Assembly (NCBI RefSeq): GCF_002775205.1
Contig: NC_036460.1
Coordinates: 23,330,751-23,394,750, forward strand
Direction: 5' to 3'
Source of the DNA: Xiphophorus maculatus
Taxonomy: Eukaryota; Chordata; Actinopteri; Cyprinodontiformes; Poeciliidae
DNA: 64,000 bases
The position numbers and the translations under genes are program-made. Shown one piece after another: positions 42,046 to 55,500 of the stretch (the stretch's first letter is position 1; every line of letters starts with the position of its first letter). A model generated the notes under the pieces. The model saw nothing but the letters and a program-made list of their open reading frames with translations. It made no database searches and was not told where the DNA came from.

Positions 42046-42487
42046 TTAAAGGGAGGCATTATGTATTTTTCAGGCACACACTGCCCTTTTATAGTACAAC
42101 AGAGTTACCCAATAACAAATGGGCCACTCTGTTGTTATTGGGCCACTGTCTCTTTAAGAAGATGCTGCTCTTCCCGACACTCCACCTCCAGCACGTCATC
42201 ACAACAGTGCTCCTCATTATGCAGTTCTTAGGAGGCTGAAGCTCGGCTGGTGAGTGCAGCTCCAAGGAGGAGCTTTGTGGAAATGGGTGGAGCTCTGTGG
42301 AAAGGGGCGGAGCTTTGTCAAACCAAGCGTTTATAGACGCCCTGAACAGCTGCCATCAGAGATTGAAGGTTTCATAGAACATGCACGAAAGAATCAAAGC
42401 AACACTTCGGGTATGTTTTTGTTGAGGGAATAACATGATGATATAAAGTTCAAAAAAGTTAATTTTACATAACACCTCCCCCTTTAA
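42046..42487. mobile_element. Dispersed MITE with TTAAAGGG ends, copy 2
   Basis: The left end TTAAAGGGAGGCATTATG and the inverted right end (CATAACACCTCCCCCTTTAA) match the copy at 31587-31967, as do interior words (CTCTTTAAGAAGATG, GACACTCCACCTCCAGCACG). It also shares GAAAGAATCAAAGCAACACT with the copy at 54040. Confidence 0.75.
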
Positions 42488-42883
42488 AATAGAACTAGAA
42501 GTGAAATAATTTATAGTCAATTTATCTTATTTATAAAATGACAAAATATTATCTTTTTCATCGCTATAGATCGGGTCTCCAAATGAAAGCATAACTCTCA
42601 AAATGTCATGGCTGTTCTTTAAGAGACACACTGTAGTAACTGAGGTTAAAACAAAGGTCCAGAGGGTTTGGATCTGAGATGATCAGGTTCTGCTAAAGCA
42701 GGGAGTCAAACCTAGAAGATACGATGTTATTGTTTCACTGAGTTTAGTTTCATGACATCATCCCAGATCAGAATGACGACGGGGGTTCGGTTCACATCTG
42801 AGAGCCACAGTACATCCTTGTTAACGGAGAACAGAGCCTGAACGGTTTATATTACAGTAAACAAGTTTGTTTGTCACTTTTCT

Positions 42884-43017
<134 letters not shown>

Positions 43018-43521
43018 AGAGGAATTAAATGCCAGGTGCATCAAGCACAAACACTTTAGTGCCTCTAAGGAGTTTAACACCACACTCACACCTCTCTCTT
43101 TAGTATATTAGTTTGATGTTGATGATGAGAATTGGACCGCACAGGTGTCTGTATAATCATACCTGTAGAGCTTCCACAATGTGTAGTGCATTCTGGGAGA
43201 TGCAGTGTCTCTTGTTTTGTTTTTGTTTTTTGGCTGATTTGCTGCAGAAACAGTATTAGGCCTCTCCAGGTGACGTAGTGTTCTCTAAAACAGTCTTCTC
43301 CTGCTTGCTCCTCCGGCATAGTAGCATCACGAGTCCAATGAGATGTTTTCACTTCAGTTTAGAAAAATAAACGGGCTCAGAGTACACACAGGTGCAGACT
43401 CTCTGGGAGAGCAGCATGTTTACAAGTCCAGGTGGTCTGTTCTCACGGTCTCTGGTTTAAGGCAGTCCCACTGGGTAGCTAAATATACCCGCCCGCGCCC
43501 CTCCCGTCTGGTTCCGGTCCG

Positions 43522-46500
43522 TCACTCCCGTTGGGAGCTGGCGTCCTGCGTCACAGGCTGAGTCTCATGGTCACTTCCGGTCTTGAGGTTGGTGAAAAGC
43601 ACGTTGAACTTGCGCAGCTGCTCGCTGGCTGTTAGACTCTCCTCCTGCAGCCGCTGGTTGTTTTCTCTCAGGTTCGCCATCTCTGCCAGCAGGACGACTT
43701 TATCCTGCTTCTCCTGGGGGAAAAAAACCCCAACAACAACAAAGAAATTACGTTCCTGCTGAGAACCCATGAGAAAGTAGTGAATCGTTGGATAGGGGAG
43801 GGAAAGTTATTTATTTTTTGGTATATTAAAAATTTATTTGTTCGCAACACTCCTGAGCCAATATTTTGCAGAAACAGCTGCAAGCGGCTACCAGCATCAC
43901 ACACAGGGCTCATACACTTCCCACAGTAAAATTCAAGCAGTTAAAACTTTGGAGTTAAAACAATACCAATGAACTGAGACGGTTTCAATTCATGATTATA
44001 TGATATCATTATTATTGTTATCAATATATTGTGATAGTATTCCACAGCAGGAACAGGGTAAAATAAAATATAACAATTTTTTTATGCTTTGAATCGTTTT
44101 TCTTACACACCTGACTGATATGAGAACAAAACACTAATTTAACAAAAAAAAAATCCTCCAATTTCAATAACGTTGTTTAACGTCTAAAATGTTAGACTAC
44201 CTTTACTTCGAAAATTAATAAATATTTAAAACATTGGAAATTATAATCACTACATTGAAATAATCCAAACAAATCATGTTGATGTAAGTAACCTTCCTGT
44301 TAAAGGTAAATGCTTAAACATAATATACAAATGAAGTTACAGAACAAAAAACCTCAAACAATTTCTAGGTAATAAGTGCAAGCAAATAGAAATAATGTTG
44401 GTAATTGTATCGGGCCTAAAACAACAAAAAAACGTGTTTGTGTTTTTATTAAGTGCCTTTAATATCTGGTTCCAACTGTAAATAACACTTTCAAAATTTA
44501 GGCTTCTAGTCAAACATTAAGTTTGGAAAGTCAAGCACTTTCCAAACCTTGAAAACATGAAATTGAAATTCAAACTTTCCCAAAGATTTCAAGCACCCAC
44601 ACAAATCTTGAATCAAGAGATGGAAATTTTTACCCACACAACTTTGCAAAAATATCTCAAGCGTTACATCGGCTTTCACAATTTGCCACAGACCTGCGAC
44701 TGAATTTAGGCCTGGACTTTGACTGGACCATCCTAACTGCTGGAAGTTGGCCTTCCAACATCACTCTCAGGCCTTCAGCAGCTTTAACAGGTTTTCTTCC
44801 ACGATTGCTCTGTATTTACTTCTATTTACCTCCTCATCAAGTCTTACCTTCTCCAGATCATTGTTCAGCTGTTTTAGCATCACCTCAAGCTGGTAGAGCC
44901 GACCCGACATGTCATTGGGCACCTCATCTCTGGAAGCACACACAGCAAATGTTACTGCCACATCACTAGCAAATCAAAGGTTCTCCTAGTAACCTGCATT
45001 TCCTAAAGAGGTTTTCATTTTCATCTTTAGTTCTTTTGAAGCACGAGTAGCTGAAGTTGTTTCTAAGACACAGCATTTCCAAATGAGAACCAAGGCAATA
45101 AAGCAAACTACCACCAGGTGGCAGCACGACAAACCCTAACCATTTCAATAGAAGTGATTCCAGAGGGAGAGGAGACCCACCCGCTGAACGTTGGTGTGGT
45201 CCGCGGCGTCTGAGGAGTGTTGAACTGAACCGGGCTGGCGGTCGGTCTCGCTTCCGGACCTCCAAGCTGCGGTTCGTTCAGTGAGAACAGGGAGACGGCT
45301 CTTTGTGCTGCAATGAGAGAGTAGAATCCATTTATATAAATTCTTCACAGATAAACAGCACAAAGATCTCCCATTGTGACACAGAATAAAAATAAAACAC
45401 ACCAAGACAGACAAAAAAAGAACAAATGAAATGATGAGGATCGTTGAGAGCAGGAGCAGGAAGCTGCGTCAAAGACTCCTTTGTTTTTTTACACAGAGAG
45501 GAGGCGCAGTGATCTTCACAGGTGGAGCTGACAGCAGGTAAGGATCAAGCGTCTGCCAGTTGTTGGTTTGCTTTGTGGCTCTCGAGGGAGAGCAGACAGA
45601 CCAAGTAAAGGAACAGGGATTGGGAAGCAGAGATGACAATGAATGCCTAGACCACTTCTTTTTCCCAAGAGTTTTGTTTCACAGAGCCTTCCAAAATTGG
45701 TCATACTTATTTAGCTTTATTGTATTTTATTAGCAGAAGTGCTGGAGCAACATAACTGCACTACTGTGAGGTCTAAGGGTGAAACCAAACTGCAGAGTTA
45801 CGACGACTCTCTTGGTCTCCTTTCTTTTCTGCATGCCAGTTTAGAAAGAGATGGTGTCTTGGTAGGTTTGAACTCCTGCTATTCCCCTTTCCATTTTCAG
45901 GTAATGCATTGAACAAAGCTGCTGGGATATTTTTTTATTTAACATACCATGTGTTATACTTCCTTTCTGACCTTTACCTTGATTGCATTTAAGGCTCATA
46001 TATGCCCAACTCAAGGGGCCACCATATTTTTTTTATGCGGCCCGCTTCACTCCAGACTCTTTTTCCTATGCAAGTGATCAGTCCCTCTGGCTTTTCACAA
46101 TCCTGTGATCTTGGAAAACATCCCCCCATTTTTCCATGTGAAATTATAACCATGAGTTAATTGAAGCTTTTCAGCAAAAATGTAAGAAAAAAACAAAACA
46201 CAGGCTTTAAGTGATGCTAACTCCCACCTGCAGGTGGCAGTATTTCTTAATTTTACGACACCGCTGATCAGCCTTATCTGGTGTCAAGTTATATATCATG
46301 GTTGATGTGACGAGCAACAAAAAGTCACATTTACTGTTGCATATAAACACAAATATTTGCAAAATTCTTTTGCAAATATTTCAACAAAATCTGTGATCAT
46401 AAAAACAATTGTGAAAACCTTAAGGGACTAATCGGTGTGAACATTTTTAGAAGAAACAGCTGTTAGTATTTTGTTAATGGGTTTCATAAATACATTCATA

Positions 46501-49500
46501 TCAACCGGCCCTTCATGACATTCATAATCTTATTATAGCCCAAAGTAAAAACAAGTTTAACACCCGATTTAAAGTGCTAAGTCGGGTGTTAAAGGTGTCG
46601 GGGTAAAAGGGGCTCAACTCAAATGCATTTCCCGCTTTCATGTGAAAAATGGAAAGTCATATGTCATTTTCATTCCACTTTCAATTCAATGCATTGAAGT
46701 TTGTGTAATAAAAAAAAAAGTGGGAAAAAAAGTACTTGTCTCACCTTCAAAGGCTTTTGCGGCGTTGACCAGGCTGGACCACTCCAGTCCACTGGCCGTG
46801 TCGGGGAGCGGCATCAGCCCCGGGTCGTGCCTCCTTAGAGGAGGAACTTTGTCTCTCGCTTCCGTCAGGGATAACTCCGACGCGGACAGCGGCACTGAGG
46901 GGAGAAAGAGAGAGGAAGCGATGAGCTACAGGACGAACCCTGGCAGGAGGTACATTCAGCTCTGAAACTCACTCTTCTTGCTATGCGAGTGGCTGGAGTT
47001 GTTGGAGGAGCTCGAGTGTTTGCGTGTGGGCAGCGTGCAGGTGAACAGCACGTCGCTGGAGGTGGTTTGGTTCTCGGAGCAGGCGAAGGCGGCGTCTCTG
47101 CGCCCGCTGCACAGGGACTCGTCTGAAAAGGTGCGCTGCAGGGTGAGCCTGGGAGACTGGAGGAAGACGAGGCTTGGCGGTCAGAGACGCGCAGAGGAAG
47201 ACGAAGCAGAAGAGCAGCGCCAAGGCGTGCTTCTTACCGGGTCGGACGGTGGCGTCTCTCCGGGGTTGTCCATTATGATCAGTTTCTTCAGGTCGTCTTC
47301 GATGGTGCTCTTGTACATCCGACGTGGAGACCGGAGGTCTCTCAGCGACGCTCGGAGCCGAGGCTGCCCAAACACGTTCTTTGAATTCGTATCCACCAGC
47401 CTGCTGAAATACAGCAAAAGGTTAACTTGGTTTTCTTGATCACAAGCAGCTTGAAGCATCTCACCACAGAGAATAGAAAGTAACTATTTAAAGCTGAAAT
47501 TTCATACAGCCAGCCTTATTTAGACGGCTTTGAAGCCATTTTATTCCACTTTGTGTTCACAGACAGCAGCAACTCAAAGCCGACCAGAGTCCACAGAGTC
47601 GGACTTACTTCTTGTTGTTGTTGCTCTCAGAATTGGAAGTGTTGGTCATGTTTGAAGATGATGCACTGGTCTCTTCTGTCTGACGACTTCTCGATTTGCT
47701 CTTCCCGTAAAACTCCTTGGGGGCGGAACTAGACAAAGCGGTGGAGCCCATCTGACCCGAGGTGGGCGTTGTCGTAGAAGCTCGGACGGGCCGCGCTTTC
47801 TCCGCTGCCGGCGTCTTGAAGCCCTGCGGTGTGAAGGCCCTTTGAACACAGACAGGAAAATATTTCACTCACTGTTAGAGTTTAGATCTATGAGTCCCAA
47901 CCAAAATCTTGGGCCGGGTCAAAATTATTTGTTTAATGGTCAGGTCGGACTTGGGCTTCTGTGACGAGTTTAATCATCCTACAATACATGCATGGCAAGT
48001 TATGAGCACTTACTGCTAATAGTATTTTTACAGCTTTGAACAATTTGTAAGTCTTTAGTTGTGCTAGAAAAGCTAAAATAAAATATGTTGATTCTGTAAA
48101 GTTATTTTTGTGCAAAATGTGATTTAGTCACAGAAAATAAGAAGTATATATCAGGTTGTAAGAATATCTCGGAACCTACTAAAATAGGATAACACACCTT
48201 AGCAGCTGTTGAAAGGAAATGCGAACAACATTAGAACATTCTGTAAGATTTCTCTTAATCTACAGCAAACTTAGTAAGTCGAATAATGTTTCAGTTAATT
48301 TATATTCATGAACAGCATTTTAATCAGGTGTAGGTCTTAATTAGGCCATTATAATTAATCTCTGCAGCACAGCATCTCTACAGTAAGGGCATACTTATTA
48401 ATTCATGAAATAAAGATTATATTTACTCAAGTATATAGATGGATATAGTCTAATATAGTGATCATCTTTGTGGTATTTAACTAATTTAAACACCTGATTT
48501 AGATCACATTTTGTTTTTTCAATGCATAAGGACTGAAAAAGACCGTCCTTGCTTTTTACTAAGACTTTAAAGGTGCAACTTTGTAGTTTAGTTAATCGAT
48601 AGAAAATTGCATCGAGGCATTTTCTATTTTTTAAATTGTAGAAAAAAAGGAAAACCTTTTTGTGAGATCAGCTGAAATGGTGAAAAGCTCCCTGGAAACA
48701 GACTGCAGCACTGGCCCTCCTGTAACCCTCTGGTATTAAATACAGATTGCTTTAATCCAGCACTAAGTCTTGTGTTGAATAACTGTAGTGGTTCATGTCG
48801 GGCTGGACCTATTGCAGCTCTAATGCAATGGATCTCATGATCATCTGTAAGTTTTACAAGGATTAACGCTGCTATATGCTGTGGAGCTCATCTAGAGGCA
48901 GTAGGAAAATGCAGATGGTTTGACTAAAAGTCCTCTAAAATGTTTTCAATATTCAACATGACAGTTTGACTCATACCTCGGTTTGAAAGCGTCCATTTTT
49001 TCAGTGCTGGAGCTGGGAGGCGGGAACGTTTTGGTCGGGTACCCTTTGTTCTGATTGGCAGCGCCTGGCATAATGGGTGAAGACTCCTGTCTCCTCGACT
49101 CTCCGCCGTTGCTCCTTCCCACGGACAGCTCCGGAAAGCCGCTGTAGGTCGCTGAGGGATGCATGGGTTTGTGAGACTGGCTGCTGGTCTTGTGTCCGCG
49201 GTGACTGCTGTTGTAGTGCGTGGAGGCGTCGATGCCGCTGTCATTGGAACCCCCCTGGTTGAGAAGGTCTGGGTCTGGATCGACTGGGTCGCCGAGAAAC
49301 CCGCCGCCTACCCGCTCTCCTCCAGGTCCGCCGTCAAACCAGCGCTCGTCGCTGTGGCTGCTGGATGCGTTGCTGGACAATGTGTTGCTGCTGGAGTGGC
49401 TGGAGTACTGAGCCTCGCCCTGGAGGGACATTAGGCGGACCCGGTCAGATAAAGAAGCCGGGAACAGACGAACAGATGAAACCGGCTGAAGATGAATCTG

Positions 49501-52500
49501 ACCTTTGAGTGTCTGTTTGGAGAGTCTTTGGCAGGGACGTCCTGTCTGGTTATTCTCCTCTGCCCCCCTCCGCCACCTGGTCCTCGAGACGATGATGCTG
49601 GGACATGCCAGAGGGGCTCTAGACAGAAAACACGCACATGGAAGATTAAATAAATTACACTGAATGGCAATGGTTGGCAAAGAGGATTAAATACTTATGG
49701 CACATTTAAACACCGACCTCCCTCTGCACAACATCACTCAAAGCCCCTCTCATATCGCAGTTCTACTCACAACGCAATCTGAGAACTCGACATATCGACT
49801 CTTTACACTCATTTAGTAAATGGATTAAATGAGGAATTGGCATTTTTTATTGTTCACATATACCAGAAACATTTATTTAAACTCTGTGCTTGGAGCAGTA
49901 GCAGGAAATCCAACTGATTAAAATACGTTCCTAGTAGTAACATACTACTTTACAAATAAAGCACCTTAAAAACAACAAAGCTGAGCAAAGTGATGTACAA
50001 TAACATAAAAAACAAACACAAGAAACACAGAAAATAAGACAGGAGCTGATCCATTCTCACACTGAAATAAGTGATAATTTTCTTTTTTTTTATGCAAGAA
50101 TAAAAATATCAATGTACTACTCCTGCAGGTGCTGCTGGATCTAAACCACATGACTCTAGTCTTGCTCTCATTAAAACTTTGAACATTCACCAGTGTCTTT
50201 CAGTGGAACATAAACATGGTGGAAATCTGGATAAAATTAAAAGCAATTGTGAAAATAATGCCAAGTAGCAGCAATATTATGACAAAAAAAGTAATAAAAA
50301 ATATAAAAAGAGTTCAGAGAATGGAGCTTTGCAGTACACCTTAGGAGAGGCCAACATAAGGTAACATATTGTTATTGGTGGAACATTTTCCATGTGAGAT
50401 GTTGGATCAAGACCAATGTAGAGTTGGACCTGTGATGTCAACCCACAGCTCCTGTCTGCAGAGGAGAGTAGCACGGTTTACAGATTTAAACATGCTGTTT
50501 ACATGCTGAACAACGGATATCTTGGAGAGAGCAGAATCTCAAGGCTGGAGGAGTTGCACATCAGTATGGATTATAATCAACTTACATAAAAAACAGCTTC
50601 ACAGAAAATTAGCTTGAAATCATTTCGTACGCACAACTAAAAGAGAAACACCAGGAAGAGACTCCTGAATCAATTTTAGTCTTTAGTTTGAATTTGATAC
50701 CTGTTTTGCAGCGCTCCATTGTGCTCTCCTGACTGATGAACCCTGAGGAAGACTCTCCACTAGAAGTGAAGTCCACACTGAAGTGCGGTTCATAGGGCAG
50801 CAGGGGGCGCTGTACTGATCCAAACCTAAACAAATCATAACAAAGGTTTTGGATGAGTAAACTTAATTACTAATATTTCAAGGGAAAATGGAGGCAACGA
50901 AAAAAAAAACAAAGACATATACTTCTGAAATAAACAATTTCTATTTAATTGATGAAAAAAATTTTTCCAAGTGTTGTTATGCATCCTGTTGGCAGTTGAA
51001 TAAACACGTTTTTCTGGTTGGGTGAGATGTTATCAACCTCCACACTGTGAGGAAGAGCCGCCCACACAACAGATTCTTCCTCTGGGAGAGACAGTGTGTT
51101 CATTTCACTTCTTAATCCAGACATTATTCACCCTCTTCCTTAAAGTGAAATAATCTTCCATTAGCACGCTGAACAGTCTTTACAGGAAGCATTGGACATG
51201 TTCAGTCAAGATCCAAATGAGCTTTAATGAAGGAGAGAATACAGAAAACCCCAAACATGCCGGTACGCACCTGTCGGGTGACGGCTTGTAGCGTACAAAA
51301 GATCCTGGAGTCATTCCAGGAGAGCCCATGACGGAGAGGGCAACCAGCCCTGTGGAGGGCGAAGAGAAGCTGGCAGAGGGGTTTCTGTAGGGAAGGACTC
51401 TGTCGCCTCCTGCAGGAGACAGGTTGTAGTGGTTCTCTGGGTAACTTACAGGCCTGGAAGACAATAGTAGAGTGGGAACATGTTATGAATATGAACAAGA
51501 CTGTGATAACATAAATAAAATGGATTCAAATTAGGTGAGAAAAACACTTTTTTTATACTTTAGAAGTGGGCAGTGTGAAACCATTGGAAGACGGTGTATA
51601 TAGAGTTTAAACTACAAAAAACATCCAAAACAGAGGTAGTCAGTTCTAACTAGGGTTTAACTAAAAACTGTTTTGGCAGAGAAGAGCAAAAACAATGATA
51701 AAAAAACAGAACAGTTTTGTAAAAAGTTTAAGATTTTTCTAACATTCCAGACTACAAAATGATTATTAGCACTGTGATCAGTGCTGATTTCTTATCGGCC
51801 AATACACAAGGTTGCAATTTTGGTATCGTTCGGAAGTGAAGAAGTTTAATTGGGACACCTGTAAAACAAGCAGATGACCTGTGCACATGTATTAATTTAA
51901 TCATGTGTTGCTTAAGTTCCCTCTATGTGGAGTTGCTTGTTCTTCTAGTGCATGCATGGGTTCTTCCAGGGTACTCCAGCTTCAAACAGTCCAAAACATG
52001 CATGTTAGTTAACTGGTCTTTTTAAATTGCTCTTAAGGAATATTGTGTGTAAACGTGGCTTTGTGTTTGTGTTGCCCTGTGATGGACCAGCAACTCCACC
52101 TCAAACTCAACCAGCCCCCATGATCTTGCATAGATAAGCAGCCATGACGGACGGACGAATGCATGAATGTTTCAGACCAAAATGAAGACTTGGAGATGAT
52201 AAATGCATTATGTAAATTAGATCTATAGACCCTCTGCTTTATTACTAACTCCTAAACAATTTAGCTTCTCTAATACCATTTCAGGACAACTCTGCAACTT
52301 TTACCATGAATTATTTCTCGCTTCCTGTAATGTTTATTGATAAGCTGCACTGCCCTCACCACATCACTGCAGCAAAATCAGAGCTCAGTCTGCTGCTGTA
52401 ACCTGAAGTCTCATGCCATATTAGGTGATGGTACCTCTTGGAGTTGAAGTGCTGTGGCTCTCTGTAGGGAACTGGAACCAGGGGTTTGTGTGAGCGGGCC

Positions 52501-55500
52501 AGAGGAGGAGGCAGGGGGCCCATGGGTCCCCAGCGAGGCAGGTTGGGAGCATTCAGGAGCCCCGCAGAAATGGGTGAGCTCTCCCATCGCCACGTTTGGT
52601 GGAGAGAAGGTCGGTATCCGACTGCCAGAGGCTCAGGCTCGGGCTTCTGCTCCATGGTCTTCATCTCGTACTCCTCTGTGCAGCCCCTAAAGGCGGGAAG
52701 AGAGAGAGAGAGACAGCAGGGATGTTTAAATATAGACCATCAAACAAATAAACCCTTCCTGCTCACATGTCCAAACTCTACATTTTTTTCTCTCTCTTAT
52801 CCTTCATCCACAGTTTAAAGGATTCTCTGCAGTGAGTTGGTAGAAAGCACGGCTGAAAGACTGCCACTTCCTCTGAACTCCGGCTGAACCAAGATCAGTG
52901 TGGAAAAGTTGCTCAGTATATTCACTCTGAATACAGTTCATGTGGAGGCTTAAATATACAACAGACATGTAACAGAGCTCATTAATGAGCTCCCATGAGA
53001 CAATGGACTGAGGAAAAGAGGAAAACAGCTGATTAATGACAAATCAAATATTCATCCTTGCTACAGGAAGATTAGGTCACGTCTCTTTGTGAAAATGTGT
53101 ATTTTATATTGACATTACTGCTTTTACCCACCAAAGAGCTCTTCACTCAAATGCTAAGTACAGAAGATATTTTCTGAAGGTAAAAAAAAAAAAAATGAAG
53201 TCACAAAAAAGTGAGTTCTAAGAGCCCAAAAGTAAAATATCATCTGATGGATGGTGCAGGCTTCAAGTGAAAATGATCTGACATTTATTCTCATCCATAA
53301 TGAAGCTCATTGCTGGAAGGCGTCTTCCTCATTTTGTTTGTATATCAGCTCCTATCTCAATATTTTATATAGAGGCCTTTTAAAGGAGAGGCAGGGATTA
53401 AAACATGATGATAAGTTGGCATTTAGGATGAAAGGAGATGAACGAAATGGATTAAAAAAGTAGATGAAGAGGTGGATGATTAGCTAAACTAACAGAAGAG
53501 AAACAACAATCTGTATTTAGTCTGCATAATAGCTTATAATAGGTAATTCCTATAGTTTAATGGACATTCAAATTATTATTGGAGGGTTTTCAGGAGTCAA
53601 AAGGTTGAAAATATTATTGTTTCAGACTGACTTTCTCTGACTTTTAACACTGAATGTTTCTCATTATTGCCTAAAATGCATTCACTTTAAGGGTATAAAC
53701 AATATATCGGTTTTAAAATCTAAGGCTGCAGCGCAACTCAACATAACTGATAATGTTAACTATAATAAACAATCTTCATCAATGCTTTTAAGTGACGCCA
53801 TTTTTATGACTTTCATATTTTCTTAAAACATCCAAGTGTTTATGATGTAAACACTTGGATGTTTTCTGCATTGTTTTGTTGCTGAAATGTGCTACACAAA
53901 TAAATTTGATTGATTGAAATGTTTTCCAACAAATCGCTGCATGTGAGGAGTGAAAAAATTTAATCCGTTTCTGGGGAAGATAATTAATCACCTAGATAGA
54001 TTAATTAATTAAAATCAGATAAAAAACCATAAGCGATCAATCTTGAAGGCTCCTCTGTCTCTTTAAGAAGGCTCTGCTCTTTTTGATACTCCGCCATCAG
54101 CACAACAATACTCCTCCATTATGCAGTGAACAACCTTTCCTAAGGAGTGCTGCATTGAGAAGTAGTTTGTATAATAAACTCAGTAGACTCGTAGTTATAC
54201 CAGGTGTTTGCCAGTTACTGCTGCCGCTAGTCTAGAGGAGCTGAGTGCAGGAGGTTTGTGCAAATAAGCGTTTGGGCACCCCTGAGTGGTTGCCGTGGGA
54301 GATTCAAGGATTTCTCAAAAGATGCTTGAAAGAATCAAAGCAACACTCCAGGTATGTTTCGGATGAGGGAATTACATTATAACATGACGTGATGCTGAAA
54401 AACGTCAAGTTTACAACATCAGGGTTAACCGTTTGCATACAAAAACTGATAAAGACAACTGTTAGCTCTGGAAATGTTTTGGAAGATGGACAAAAGCAAT
54501 CAACTAATGAATAATTAGGTGACTGTTTTCTGCAGCCTTTGAGAAACACAGATTTACATAAAGAAAACATGCAACAACAAAACGCCTCTAGAACACAGCA
54601 GCTTTCCAGGGACAAAACCGCCCCCCACAAATCAATGTCCATGAAGGCAGTGTGTACTACCACTGTTTTAATCAATAAAGAATACCTTCTGCTATCGTCC
54701 GTATCGATACAGATCAGCTGCACAGACCCCAGCCTTGCATGCACACACGAGGGGAATACAAACCTCAGAGAGAGCAGAGCCTAACGTCTGTCAGCATGCA
54801 GTAATTCTCCCATCACATTAGCCAGGGTGACACAGCTGGAGCTCAGACACACACACACACCGTCAGACCCACGCCTTTTTCCTGCTGCATCCATCCGTCG
54901 AGTGGTTTCGCAGCCGAGACGGAGCCTTCCAACTTTCATCTCTCTCTTCCCCTCTTGCCTCCACCCACTCCTCTTACTCTCGGTGGTGCTGAGACACGTC
55001 CTTCTCATCGAGCACTCCTCCCAGCCTCTCTCCCTCTGTCGCTCCACCTCTCCCTTCTTATTTTCCTTTCTTTTTATTTACACAGGGCATAATTTTTTTT
55101 TTTTAAATAATCGCGTCGGCTCTTTTATTTATTTTCCCCTTTTTTGGTGTTCTTTTTTCTCCCCGTTCCAGCAGATGCCAAGCCTTAATCTCATGCAATC
55201 TGCTCGCCTGGCACACAGCAGCCAACGAGTCAGAGAGGAAGAGTGAAATGCAAAGACTCTAATTATCAGCTGCTCCAAGGCCACAGCTCAGTGTTTCAAC
55301 GTGTTGGGGTGTGTGTGTGCATGTGTGTGTGTGTGTGGAAAGGGTTTAACTTGGAGTAATTAAACTGCCTCCAACATTAAAGGAATCCAACCACAGTGTG
55401 ATCACACAGCCCGCCACAATTACGGTTTTTATGAGCTCTGATGCTCTGAAACACACACAGTGTGCTTGGGGTGGTATTTTTTTTTAAACATTCTGCAAAA

